A DNA stretch of 48,477 nucleotides, from assembly GCA_029863005.1 (NCBI GenBank), contig JAOTWF010000013.1, positions 1-48,477 of the forward strand, read 5' to 3'. The stretch comes from Gammaproteobacteria bacterium. Its GTDB lineage: Bacteria > Pseudomonadota > Gammaproteobacteria > Acidiferrobacterales > Sulfurifustaceae. The notes below the pieces were generated by a model. That model saw only the letters and a list, made by a program, of their open reading frames with translations. It did not search any database and was not told the DNA's origin. How positions within the stretch are numbered: position 1 is the stretch's first letter; each line of letters starts with the position of its first letter. Both the position numbers and the translations under genes were made by a program. Shown here one piece after another: positions 36,702-44,803 of this stretch.

Positions 36702-37223
36702 ATGAAAAATAGGAAGCATCTCGTTGCATCGCTGCTCGTTGCTTTTATCCTCGCTGGCTGCGCCGGAGATAAGGCGGTGAAGCCTGCCGCCGGTGACAAG
36801 GATGCCGTACCGACACAGACGACACCGGCTGGTGGAGAGTTCGGCCCGTCAGGTGCTGCGCTGTCCGATCGTGAAAAGCAGAAACGCGCTGATCTCCTGT
36901 CACAACGCCGGGTGCACTTTGCGTTTGACAGCAGTGCCATCGATACTGAGGGACGCGCCATCGTCGAGGCGCATGCGGCCCATCTCGTGGCTAACCCGCA
37001 GCTCCGGTTGACGCTCGAAGGGAACTGCGACGAACGCGGAACACGTGAATACAATCTGGCGCTGGGTGAGAGGCGTGCACAGGCCGTCGAGCGTCTGATG
37101 AAGGTTTTGGGTGTCGCCGGTAACCGCATCAAGACGGTATCCTATGGCGAGGAAAAGCCGCTATGTCAGGAGCACAACGAATCCTGCTGGCGGCAAAACC
37201 GTCGCGCTGAAATCGCCTACTAA
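36702..37223 (+). CDS. pal: Peptidoglycan-associated lipoprotein Pal
   Basis: Pal anchors the outer membrane to peptidoglycan and is moved to the division site by Tol. The 173-residue precursor has a lipoprotein signal ending LAGC (lipidated C20), a Pro/Ala-rich linker, and an OmpA-type domain with VHFAFDSSAI, the peptidoglycan-binding CDERGTREYNLALGERRA, and RQNRRAEIAY. Besides C20 there are C109, C155 and C162; the last two are placed to form a disulfide. Confidence 0.96.
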   Translation: MKNRKHLVASLLVAFILAGCAGDKAVKPAAGDKDAVPTQTTPAGGEFGPSGAALSDREKQKRADLLSQRRVHFAFDSSAIDTEGRAIVEAHAAHLVANPQLRLTLEGNCDERGTREYNLALGERRAQAVERLMKVLGVAGNRIKTVSYGEEKPLCQEHNESCWRQNRRAEIAY

Positions 37224-37238
37224 TCCAGGCCAGCGATA

Positions 37239-38030
37239 GTGAAAGCTCCCCGGCGCTACGGAGTGTGGGCAGCAGGGGTGTGGTTGGCCACCCTGGCTGC
37301 TCCAGGGTGGGCGGCGGAAGCCTCCGCGGACGGACGCAGTCTTCCGCCGGTTGTGGAGCTGGGGGTCGGGGGCGCGCCTGCCACCTCGCCATCACGCGAG
37401 GCGCTGGCCGACCTATTGCAACAGCTTGAGTCGCTTCAGACGGAGTTGCGGCGCTTGCGGGGCCAGGTTGAGCTCCAGAACAACGAAATAGAGCGTCTGA
37501 AGGCGCGTCAACGCGACCTGCTGGCTGATATCGACCGCCGGGTGAGCGAGCTGGAGCGCCGCCCGGCTGTGGTGTCAGGTTCGGAGACGGTCCCCACGGC
37601 AGAAATCACGACATCCTCGGTGGCTGGAGGGGTGGCCTCATCGGCTCAGGAGCAGCAGGCCTACGAGGCCGCGTTCAACCTCATGAAGCAGGGGCATTAC
37701 GATCGTGCCACGAAGGATTTCCGCGATTTTCTCACCCAGTATCCGCAGAGTGCGCTGCGTGACAACGCCCAGTACTGGCTTGGCGAGGCCTATTACGTCG
37801 TGCGTGATTTTCGCAAGGCCTTGACGGAATTCACTCGCCTCATGAACGAGCATCCCAAAAGTCTGAAAGCGCCGGATGCCTTGCTCAAGATCGGCTACAG
37901 CCATTATGAGCTGGGAGACCGGGCTAAGGCACGCGACGTGCTTAACCAGGTGATCGCGCGATACCCGGGGCAGCCGGCCGCGAAGTCGGCGGAACAGCGA
38001 CTGGCGAAGATGAAAAAAGAAGGGCGTTAA
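37239..38030 (+). CDS. cpoB: Cell division coordinator CpoB (YbgF), GTG start
   Basis: CpoB links outer-membrane constriction by Tol-Pal to septal peptidoglycan synthesis. The 263-residue precursor has a signal peptide (cleavage near residue 26, APGWAA), a coiled-coil region (about 53-110, rich in Leu, Glu and Arg) and TPR repeats at the C-terminus (YEAAFNLMKQGHYDRATKDF, YWLGEAYYVVRDFRKALTEF, LLKIGYSHYELGDRAKARDV). It starts at GTG 37239, 15 bases after pal, closing the tol-pal cluster. Confidence 0.94.
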   Translation: MKAPRRYGVWAAGVWLATLAAPGWAAEASADGRSLPPVVELGVGGAPATSPSREALADLLQQLESLQTELRRLRGQVELQNNEIERLKARQRDLLADIDRRVSELERRPAVVSGSETVPTAEITTSSVAGGVASSAQEQQAYEAAFNLMKQGHYDRATKDFRDFLTQYPQSALRDNAQYWLGEAYYVVRDFRKALTEFTRLMNEHPKSLKAPDALLKIGYSHYELGDRAKARDVLNQVIARYPGQPAAKSAEQRLAKMKKEGR

Positions 38031-38033
38031 TTT

Positions 38034-38723
38034 GTGTCGTCGGCAAAATTGTCTCCCGCGAACTTCCGGCCGGGCTTGTCCAGCGAGCGGCTGCGAATCA
38101 CGGAAATCTTTTATTCCCTCCAAGGCGAAGCACGCACCGTGGGACACCCCACGGTGTTCATTCGCCTGACCGGTTGTCCGTTGCGGTGCGTGTACTGCGA
38201 TACTGAATACGCTTTCTACGGCGGGGAGTGGATGGAGCTTGGCGAGATTCTGAACCGCGCCGCCGAACACGCACCACGCTTTGTGACCGTGACAGGCGGT
38301 GAACCGTTGGCGCAACGCCCCTGTCGAGGATTGCTGTCTGCCCTGTGCAAACGCGGCTACCAGGTATCGCTCGAGACAGGTGGTGCGCTTGATATCTCCG
38401 ATATTGACCCGCGCGTGAGCATTGTGATGGATCTCAAGACTCCTGGCTCCGGGGAAGAGCATCGCAATCTTTACACCAACATCGAGCATCTCGCCGCGAA
38501 GGATCAAGTGAAGTTCGTAATCTGTGACCGTGCGGATTATGAATGGAGCCGCGCGAAATTTGCCGAGCACCGACTCGATGAGCGATGCGAAGTGCTGTTT
38601 TCCCCCAGTCATGGACAAGTGAATCCGACCGATCTTGCCGAATGGATACTGCAGGATCACCTGCCGGTGCGCATGCAGATACAACTGCACAAAATTCTTT
38701 GGAACGATGCCCGCGGGCGCTGA
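38034..38723 (+). CDS. queE: 7-carboxy-7-deazaguanine synthase (radical SAM)
   Basis: QueE makes 7-carboxy-7-deazaguanine in the queuosine pathway. The 229-residue protein starts [27 protein letters not shown]-like and has the iron-sulfur cluster cysteines C48, C52 and C55 ([14 protein letters not shown]), followed by the SAM-binding VTGGEPL. The likely start is GTG 38034, three bases after cpoB. It overlaps queC by 17 bases. queE-queC downstream of tol-pal is a common gammaproteobacterial order. Confidence 0.95.
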   Translation: MSSAKLSPANFRPGLSSERLRITEIFYSLQGEARTVGHPTVFIRLTGCPLRCVYCDTEYAFYGGEWMELGEILNRAAEHAPRFVTVTGGEPLAQRPCRGLLSALCKRGYQVSLETGGALDISDIDPRVSIVMDLKTPGSGEEHRNLYTNIEHLAAKDQVKFVICDRADYEWSRAKFAEHRLDERCEVLFSPSHGQVNPTDLAEWILQDHLPVRMQIQLHKILWNDARGR

Positions 38724-39396
38724 GTCCGGTAAGCAGGCGGTGGTGCTGGTTTCCGGCGGTCTCGATTCCGCCACGATGCTGGCGATCGCGCGCGCCGAGG
38801 GTTTTGCCTGTTACGCGCTAACCTTCGATTATGGCCAGCGGCACCGGGTCGAACTCGAGGCGGCACGCGCGATTGCCGCGAGACTGGGTGCGTTGGATCA
38901 TCGCGTCGTCAAACTCGACATCGGCTGGATGGGCGGTTCGGCGCTGACCGATCGCGCCATCGCTGTGCCGGAGATCCCGACCGAGGGAATTCCGGCGACC
39001 TACGTGCCAGCGCGCAACACGGTATTCCTGTCGATCGCCCTCGGCTGGGCCGAAGTGCTCGGCGCGCAGGATGTATTCATCGGCGTCAATGCGATCGATT
39101 ATTCGGGTTATCCCGACTGCCGCCCGGAATACATAGAGGCATTCGAGCGTCTGGCACGGATAGCCACCCGCGCCGGCGTCGAAAACCGGCCGATTAAGAT
39201 TCGCGCGCCACTGATTCAGATGCGCAAGGATGAGATCATCCGTACCGGCGTCGGATTGGGTGTGGATTTCGCGCTGACAATCTCATGCTACGATCCCGAC
39301 CCCGAGGGACGCGCCTGCGGTCGCTGTGATGCGTGTCGGCTGCGCCGTCAGGGCTTCGCCGGCGCTGGAATAGCGGACCCGACTCGTTATTTATAA
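38707..39396 (+). CDS. queC: 7-cyano-7-deazaguanine synthase
   Basis: QueC converts the QueE product into preQ0 with ATP and ammonia. The 229-residue protein has the PP-loop SGGLDSAT (16-23), [28 protein letters not shown] and a zinc site of four cysteines (C194, C204, C207, C210). ATG 38707 is chosen because upstream codons of the frame encode an unrelated cysteine-rich stretch lying over queE. preQ0 is also used for some DNA modifications, but no such genes are seen here. Confidence 0.96.
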   Translation: MPAGAESGKQAVVLVSGGLDSATMLAIARAEGFACYALTFDYGQRHRVELEAARAIAARLGALDHRVVKLDIGWMGGSALTDRAIAVPEIPTEGIPATYVPARNTVFLSIALGWAEVLGAQDVFIGVNAIDYSGYPDCRPEYIEAFERLARIATRAGVENRPIKIRAPLIQMRKDEIIRTGVGLGVDFALTISCYDPDPEGRACGRCDACRLRRQGFAGAGIADPTRYL

Positions 39397-39483
39397 CAAT
39401 AAAATCAACGATCACTGGTGATTTCCAGCGAACGCGGGCAAAATACCGTCCTCGCCGCGCTGCCACAGGCCAAGGCGGCATCA

Positions 39484-39540
39484 AGCGGACGCTGCGGCGG
39501 TCCGCTGCCGAAAGTGACCGACACGCTGTCAGCTCGGTCA
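39484..39540 (+). other. Two tandem stem-loops upstream of the YeeE/YedE gene
   Basis: AGCGGAC (39484-39490) pairs with GTCCGCT (39500-39506), and TGACCGA (39515-39521) with TCGGTCA (39534-39540), whose loop holds a further CTG/CAG pairing. They occupy the 155-base gap between queC and the transporter start. No T-run follows either, so a leader or processing role is as likely as termination. Confidence 0.45.
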
Positions 39541-39551
39541 GCGATAAACCG

Positions 39552-40769
39552 ATGATTGGGGGATTTATGGGTTTCACCGTACATAATGAAGTCTTGTTAC
39601 TGGTTTTTCTGGTCGCGCTTGTGATTGGAGCGGTCGGCAACAAAACCAATTTCTGCACCATGGGCGCGGTGTCCGACTGGGTGAACATGGGCGATACCGG
39701 ACGCATGCGGGCGTGGCTATTCGCCATTGCGATCGCGCTGACCGGCTTGTTGCTGTTCGAAATCATGGGCGCTGTGACGCTGCCGTCGGATAGCTTCCCC
39801 CCGTACCGTACGTCGAATTTCGCCTGGTTGCGTTACGTGCTCGGCGGTTTATTGTTCGGTGTTGGGATGACCCTCGGCAGCGGCTGCGGGCAGCGCACCA
39901 TGGTGCGTGTCGGTCAGGGAAATCTTAAATCCCTGGTCGTGCTGATCATCGCCGCCATTTGCGCGTACCTTATGCTATGGACCGATTTTTTCAGCATCGT
40001 CTTCATGAGCTGGATCAATCCGACCACCATCGAGCTGTCCAAGTACGGCATCCCGAGCCAGGAAATTGGTACCATCGTGGGTGGTGTCTTCAATATCAAG
40101 AACACCCAGCTGCTGCACTGGTTGATCGGCGGTGTCGTGGCGTTGACGCTGTTCGTTTTCATCTTCAAGTCACCCGATTTCCGCAGCCGTTTTGACAACT
40201 TTCTGGGTGGCGGCGTGATGGGACTGGCGGTAGTGGCCGGCTGGTATATTACCGGCGGCGCCCTGCGCGAGGCCTGGGAGGAGTATGCGGCGTTTGCGAC
40301 GACGATTCCGAGCCGCGTGGCGGTGCAGTCGTACACCTTTATCAGCCCGATGGGGGATACCGCTCGTTACCTGATGCAACCCGCGCAAACCACCATGATC
40401 AACTTCGGCGTAATGGCGTTGACCGGCGTTATCATCGGCTCGTTCCTTTACGCGATCTTCACACGCAAGTTCCGCATCGAATGGTTTGCGTCGAAATCTG
40501 ATTTTTTGAATCACGCCGTGGGCGGCTCGCTCATGGGATTTGGCGGTGTTCTCGCCATGGGTTGCACCATCGGGCAGGGCGTGACCGGAGTGTCCACGCT
40601 TGCCCTGGGTTCGGTGCTGGCGTTAGTATCAATCATATTCGGCAGTGCGCTGACAATGAAGGTCCAATACTACATGCTGGATGAACAGGGTTTCTGGCGG
40701 GCGCTGCACATGGGACTCGCGGACATGAAGCTTCTCCCGGCGTCTGGTGGAACCAAGACACCGGCGTAG
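39552..40769 (+). CDS. YeeE/YedE family sulfur-compound transporter
   Basis: YeeE/YedE proteins are inner-membrane transporters; characterised members such as TsuA take up thiosulfate through a line of conserved cysteines. This 405-residue protein is very hydrophobic, with about nine to ten helices. It keeps three key cysteines: C35 (GNKTNFCTMG), C112 (GSGCGQRT) and C338 (AMGCTIGQGVTG). The repeats around the first and last of these are similar, as expected of the pseudo-symmetric fold. The start is uncertain: ATG 39552 and ATG 39567 both precede the first helix. The gene fits the sulfur-oxidising theme of the right end. Confidence 0.88.
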   Translation: MIGGFMGFTVHNEVLLLVFLVALVIGAVGNKTNFCTMGAVSDWVNMGDTGRMRAWLFAIAIALTGLLLFEIMGAVTLPSDSFPPYRTSNFAWLRYVLGGLLFGVGMTLGSGCGQRTMVRVGQGNLKSLVVLIIAAICAYLMLWTDFFSIVFMSWINPTTIELSKYGIPSQEIGTIVGGVFNIKNTQLLHWLIGGVVALTLFVFIFKSPDFRSRFDNFLGGGVMGLAVVAGWYITGGALREAWEEYAAFATTIPSRVAVQSYTFISPMGDTARYLMQPAQTTMINFGVMALTGVIIGSFLYAIFTRKFRIEWFASKSDFLNHAVGGSLMGFGGVLAMGCTIGQGVTGVSTLALGSVLALVSIIFGSALTMKVQYYMLDEQGFWRALHMGLADMKLLPASGGTKTPA

Positions 40770-40886
40770 CGCGAAATTGGCTTACAAATCAGTTTTCGAA
40801 TTAGTTCACCAGGAGCCATGGCGCGGACCCAGGCGTGTCCTACAGGGACGAAAGTCTTGCGGAGTGCCCGCATGCGCTCAGCGGCT

Positions 40887-40915
40887 TTGACAGCCCCGCA
40901 TTGCGACCGGATAAT
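40887..40915 (+). promoter_or_regulatory. Strong promoter of tRNA-Lys
   Basis: A consensus -35 TTGACA (40887-40892), a 17-base spacer and -10 GATAAT (40910-40915, five of six) lie 39 bases before the tRNA. The sequence after the -10 (GCCGCCTCCCGC) is GC-rich, the kind of discriminator associated with growth-rate and ppGpp control of stable RNA. Confidence 0.75.
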
Positions 40916-40954
40916 GCCGCCTCCCGCAACGATGATCCCTCCGCATAATTTCAC

Positions 40955-41030
40955 GGGCCGTTAGCTCAGCCGGTAGAGCAGCTGGCTTTTAACCAGTTGG
41001 TCGCAGGTTCGACTCCTGCACGGCCCACCA
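40955..41030 (+). tRNA. tRNA-Lys (anticodon UUU)
   Basis: All four arms can be drawn. The acceptor stem GGGCCGT pairs with ACGGCCC and the D arm contains TAGCTCAGCCGGTAGAGCA. The anticodon stem GCTGG/CCAGT surrounds the loop CTTTTAA with anticodon TTT, and the T arm contains GCAGGTTCGACTCCTGC. The 3' CCA is encoded. The sequence closely follows E. coli tRNA-Lys. A strong promoter lies just upstream. Confidence 0.97.
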
Positions 41031-41105
41031 TTTACGCTTCATTGGCCTTCTCTCGAGGCGATATCAGGAATCATCTCATCGGCACATCTCCACTCAAGAG
41101 AAAAA

Positions 41106-41633
41106 ATGCAGCGACTCTTCTTTGCCTTGTGGCCTCCACTTGAGTTGAGCCGGAAATTATTCAGGCTCGGTGGCAATGTCTTGAAAGGAGGCGCCGGTCG
41201 GCACGTGGTGGCAGAAAATATTCATCTGACTTTAGCATTTCTCGGATCCGTCAATGCGACATTCCGGGAATGCGCCGAACTATCGGCCTCCAACGTGCAA
41301 GTAGACGCCTTTTCGTTGGATCTGGAGTGGTTAGGTTGTTGGCCAAAATCCGGCATACTTTGGGTTGGACCGGAACTTACGCCCAAGGCGTTGTGGCAAC
41401 TTGTACAGCAGTTGAATGCAGGCCTAGCCGGTTGTGGCCATGAAGCGGAGAAGAGGCCTTACGCAGCGCACCTGACGCTCGCGCGCAATGCGCGCCCATG
41501 TTTACCAGCGCGCGTTATAGATGCCCATCGGTGGGAGATAGACCGATTTTGTCTTGTCCAATCGCATACGCTTCGGGAAGGCGCGCGTTATGAAATTCTT
41601 CGTGAATGGAAACTCATAAAACCCACAACGTGA
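41106..41633 (+). CDS. thpR: RNA 2',3'-cyclic phosphodiesterase (LigT/ThpR)
   Basis: This 2H-phosphoesterase family opens 2',3'-cyclic phosphates and can join tRNA halves with a 2'-5' bond. The 175-residue protein starts MQRLFFALWPP and has the two catalytic HxTx motifs, HLTL at 40-43 and HLTL at 122-125 (AAHLTLARN). It lies 75 bases after the tRNA gene and is convergent with the Rieske fusion gene. Confidence 0.92.
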   Translation: MQRLFFALWPPLELSRKLFRLGGNVLKGGAGRHVVAENIHLTLAFLGSVNATFRECAELSASNVQVDAFSLDLEWLGCWPKSGILWVGPELTPKALWQLVQQLNAGLAGCGHEAEKRPYAAHLTLARNARPCLPARVIDAHRWEIDRFCLVQSHTLREGARYEILREWKLIKPTT

Positions 41634-41674
41634 AGTCTCGGTGCTGTTGTTAATCTATTATTGTAGTTCTATCA

Positions 41675-42301
41675 CTACCAGCGCGCGTAAAGCCGGCCGT
41701 TTTCCACTTTCGCCTCGAATCGTTTTAGGGGGCGATTTCCCTTTTCCACACACTCGCCGGACTTAATGTCGAAGGCCCAGTGATGCTTCGGGCAGGTGAG
41801 GCGAAAGCCGTCCAGCGCCAGGTGTGGGATATTGGTGACCTGATGTGGGCAACGGCTGTCGTATACATGAAAATCACCATTGTCCCGGTAGATGAAAAGG
41901 CTCCGCCCGTCGCTGTCACAGTAAGTGATCTTACTCTCGGGGATCTTGTCCACCGGTCGAACATCGTGCCAGCGTATTACTGCGCCCAGGTTCTCGGCGC
42001 GGAATTCCGGGATGTCCATGTCGAGCAGGATATCGATGGCCCACACGATCTTGGCCAACCCGAGCGCCGGGAACGCATGCAGAATGGCATCGAGGATTTC
42101 ATTGGGCGTGGCGCCCGCGTTCAGAGCTTGGGGAAGGTATTGGCGGAATCCGCCTTCGGTTTGGACCGCAATCTTGGTGATGACAGTGATCAGCATGCGG
42201 GTTTTGGGGTCGAGCGATTTACCCGTTTCCTTGAGAAACTTAAGATACGACTTCATCGCCTCGGGTCGGGCGCTGACCAAATAATTCAGAGCGTCGCTCA
42301 T
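41675..42301 (-). CDS. Carboxymuconolactone decarboxylase-like / Rieske [2Fe-2S] fusion
   Basis: The 208-residue protein joins two domains. Residues 1-105 resemble the carboxymuconolactone decarboxylase/AhpD fold (TRMLITVITKIAVQTEGGF, then QYLPQALNAGATPNEILDAI), but the CxxC of the AhpD peroxidases is absent. Residues 107-208 are a Rieske ferredoxin domain with the cluster ligands C151-P-H153 and, 16 residues on, C170-PK-H173. No signal peptide is seen, so it should act in the cytoplasm as an electron carrier or redox sensor. Start 42301 has GGAG upstream on the minus strand. It lies downstream of an HD-GYP gene, separated by 154 bases. Confidence 0.85.
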   Translation of the reverse strand: MSDALNYLVSARPEAMKSYLKFLKETGKSLDPKTRMLITVITKIAVQTEGGFRQYLPQALNAGATPNEILDAILHAFPALGLAKIVWAIDILLDMDIPEFRAENLGAVIRWHDVRPVDKIPESKITYCDSDGRSLFIYRDNGDFHVYDSRCPHQVTNIPHLALDGFRLTCPKHHWAFDIKSGECVEKGNRPLKRFEAKVENGRLYARW

Positions 42302-42434
42302 CCAGAATTCTCCTGTGCTTTGACGTTTAAATGAAAGGGAAAATGCTTTCCGCCGGTGATTATTATGCGCAGGGGACACGTGCCGCGCCAGCCGCCCATT
42401 TGGGCTAGACAGCGAATCGTGTGCTCGATGAGCA

Positions 42435-42463
42435 GGGCCTGAGATGCCCAGCCGTTCAGGCCC
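42435..42463 (-). terminator. Stem-loop over the HD-GYP stop codon
   Basis: GGGCCTGA (42435-42442) and TCAGGCCC (42456-42463) pair perfectly over 8 bp with a 13-base loop. The stop codon of the HD-GYP gene lies inside the stem. No T-run follows on the minus strand, so termination is uncertain. Confidence 0.35.
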
Positions 42464-43736
42464 CGAGCGGGATATATTTGGTGGGGATGACGCCGTGCTC
42501 GCCCGGCGGGAGGACCTTGCGAATCTCCAGTTTGGTGCTGCCTGTTTCGAGGGACGGGTCCATCAAGTCAATGACTTTAGATGGCGTATACGGTTGCTTG
42601 TCGGAGTTCAGCACCAATGCCACCTTGGGTCGCAGGCGCCGAGCACGGTTGATCGAGACGACCACCCCAATGCTGTTGTTACTGAGTTCGACCACGCTGC
42701 CGATGGGATAGATGCCCATGCACTGAATGAACTGCTCGACCAGTATCGGTTGAAAGTCTCGGCCGCGCCAGGAATACATCTTGTTCAGCGCATCGTGCGC
42801 GGATAGCCCGTTATGGTAGGAGCGGTCCGAGGTAATGGCGTCGTAGCAATCCACGATGGCCCCGACGGATCCAAACAGCCCGATCTCTTCGCCTTTGTAT
42901 CCCGCGGCATATCCCCCGCCACTGAAACGTTCATGATGGTAGCGTGCCACGTCGATTGCGATGGAGGGGATACCGTGTGTCTGTTCCAGGATCTCGACGC
43001 CGTGCGGGACATGGCTCTTCATGAGCGAAAATTCCTCGTCGGTCAGCTTGCCCGGTTTATTGATGATTTCATTCGGGACTTTCATTTTCCCGATGTCATG
43101 CAGCAAAGCGCCGATACCCAGTAGATTGAGTTCTACATCGGAAAGATCCAGATGCCGGCCGAAGGCCAGTGCCAACACACAGACCCGCAGACTGTGCAAG
43201 GCGGTGTATTCATCCTTGTCCTTGAGCTGATTGAGACACATGAGCGCGTCAGGATTGCGGATAACGCTGTCCACCATGTCCGCCACGACTTTCTTGGCCG
43301 CCGTGGTATTGATGCTGCGGCCGAGCCGGACATCGCCCATGATGTTGTAAACGGTTTCACGGGTTTCCGTGACAATTTCCCTGGCATGACCAAGCTCCTC
43401 CTCGAGGGTGGTGACGTCCTGATACCGGGGTGGACGCCGGTGTCCCGGTGTGAACCGGTCGAGCACCTTTTCCAGTTTGACGATGCGCTTTTCTTCCACT
43501 GCCGGCGCGGCCGCGGGCCGTGGTTTGTTGTTGGCGGGCCTGTGTTTCGGATTAATGAGATAGCTTTGCTCCGTGTCGATGAAGACGTGCTTGCAGTAAC
43601 GGGTAATTTGCTCGATCTGTTCATCGGACTCGATTTCGAATCCCTGGAACAGGAACGGCGTTTCGCGCCAATGACGATCCAGCTCGGAAACGTACATTCC
43701 CGGGCGCAGATCCTGAACGAAGATCTTCTTCTTCAT
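42456..43736 (-). CDS. DUF3391 + HD-GYP domain protein, GYP motif changed to GYA
   Basis: This is a paralogue of the HD-GYP protein at 12824-14056, with the same layout: DUF3391 domain (KKIFVQDLRPGMYVSELDRHW) and HD-GYP domain (about 170-375). The metal ligands are intact (H181, H213-D214, H242, H267, H268). The GYP loop, which in active enzymes helps bind c-di-GMP and partner GGDEF domains, reads GGGYAAG with Ala for Pro at 277. A Pro/Lys-rich linker (62-84) separates the domains. ATG 43736 gives 426 residues and starts the DUF3391 domain. It lies downstream of phosphoribulokinase on the same strand. Confidence 0.9.
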   Translation of the reverse strand: MKKKIFVQDLRPGMYVSELDRHWRETPFLFQGFEIESDEQIEQITRYCKHVFIDTEQSYLINPKHRPANNKPRPAAAPAVEEKRIVKLEKVLDRFTPGHRRPPRYQDVTTLEEELGHAREIVTETRETVYNIMGDVRLGRSINTTAAKKVVADMVDSVIRNPDALMCLNQLKDKDEYTALHSLRVCVLALAFGRHLDLSDVELNLLGIGALLHDIGKMKVPNEIINKPGKLTDEEFSLMKSHVPHGVEILEQTHGIPSIAIDVARYHHERFSGGGYAAGYKGEEIGLFGSVGAIVDCYDAITSDRSYHNGLSAHDALNKMYSWRGRDFQPILVEQFIQCMGIYPIGSVVELSNNSIGVVVSINRARRLRPKVALVLNSDKQPYTPSKVIDLMDPSLETGSTKLEIRKVLPPGEHGVIPTKYIPLGA

Positions 43737-43807
43737 ATTGTCTAAAGATAGCAGCAAGAAATGAGCCAGAGAGGCTTATTTTTCAGCTGGTAAAAACGGG
43801 GAAATAG

Positions 43808-44704
43808 CTAGGATTTCTTCTTCTTTTCCAGTAAATCGTGGATCAACGGCGTGAGGATGATCTCCATGGCAAAGCCCATTTTCCCCCCGGGAACGACAAT
43901 GGTATTGGGCCGTGACATGAATGAATCGTGGATCATGCTGAGAAAATAGGGGAAATCGACATTCTTGGGGTCGCGAAAGCGGATGACCACCAGGCTCTCA
44001 TCGAGAGTCGGAATATCGCGCGCGATGAAGGGGTTGGAAGTGTCCACCACCGCCACGCGCTGAAAGTTTACGTGCGAACGCGAGAATTGTGGGGTGATGT
44101 AGTGCACGTAATCGTACATGCGGCGCAAAATGGTGTCGACCACCGCCTCCGCCGAATAGCCACGCTCGGCGGTATCGCGGTGAATCTTCTGAATCCATTC
44201 GAGGTTGACGATCGGGACCACGCCGACGAGCAGGTCCACCCACTTGGCCACGTCCACCCCGGCTTTGGCATCCACCACGCCGCCGTGCAGGCCTTCATAG
44301 AACATGAGATCGGTATCGCGCGGGATGTCTTCCCAGGGAGTGAACTCGCCGGCTTTGAAGTTCGTATTGAGGCGCTTGTTTTGTTCCGCCGCCTCGCTGT
44401 CATTGTGTAAATAGTAACGCTTCTTCCCGCCGCCGGTTTCACCGTAAGCTTTGAACTGTTTCTCCAGTTCGTCGAAAAGATTGGCCTCCGGGCCGAAGTG
44501 GCTGAAACGATGATTGTCGCTGGCCTCCGCTTGTTTCATGGCCGCACGCATTTCCGCGCGGTTGAAGCGATGAAAACTATCGCCTTCGACAATGGCCGGA
44601 TTGATTTGCGCCCGCCGGAAGATATGCTCGAAGGCGCTTTTGACGGTGCTGGTGCCCGCGCCGCTCGAGCCGGTGATGGCAATAATCGGATGCTTCCTGG
44701 ACAT
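43808..44704 (-). CDS. prkB: Phosphoribulokinase (proteobacterial class I)
   Basis: Phosphoribulokinase makes ribulose 1,5-bisphosphate, the CO2 acceptor of the Calvin cycle. The 298-residue protein matches the octameric proteobacterial enzyme of Rhodobacter along its length. Walker A is GSSGAGTST (12-20), the catalytic aspartate is D42 (EGDSFHRFNRAEM), and FYEGLHGGVV, NLEWIQKIHRD and VVDTSNPFIARDIPT are also present. AAGGGG lies upstream of the ATG on the minus strand. RuBisCO is not in the window. The gene lies 99 bases downstream of soxB. Confidence 0.95.
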   Translation of the reverse strand: MSRKHPIIAITGSSGAGTSTVKSAFEHIFRRAQINPAIVEGDSFHRFNRAEMRAAMKQAEASDNHRFSHFGPEANLFDELEKQFKAYGETGGGKKRYYLHNDSEAAEQNKRLNTNFKAGEFTPWEDIPRDTDLMFYEGLHGGVVDAKAGVDVAKWVDLLVGVVPIVNLEWIQKIHRDTAERGYSAEAVVDTILRRMYDYVHYITPQFSRSHVNFQRVAVVDTSNPFIARDIPTLDESLVVIRFRDPKNVDFPYFLSMIHDSFMSRPNTIVVPGGKMGFAMEIILTPLIHDLLEKKKKS

Positions 44705-44803
44705 CGATGATAACCCCTTGGGCCGCTAAAGGCCGCACATTCTACCTCAGGGCATTCAGTGGTGACTACCAGGTGTTATGGCAGTCTACAGGTGCTCAAG
44801 CGA

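Noticed and set aside
39333-39551. N-terminal extension of the YeeE/YedE reading frame into queC
   Set aside because: The extra 73 residues are basic and of low complexity, overlap the end of queC in another frame, and contain the nucleotide stem-loops; the family starts at the first membrane helix.
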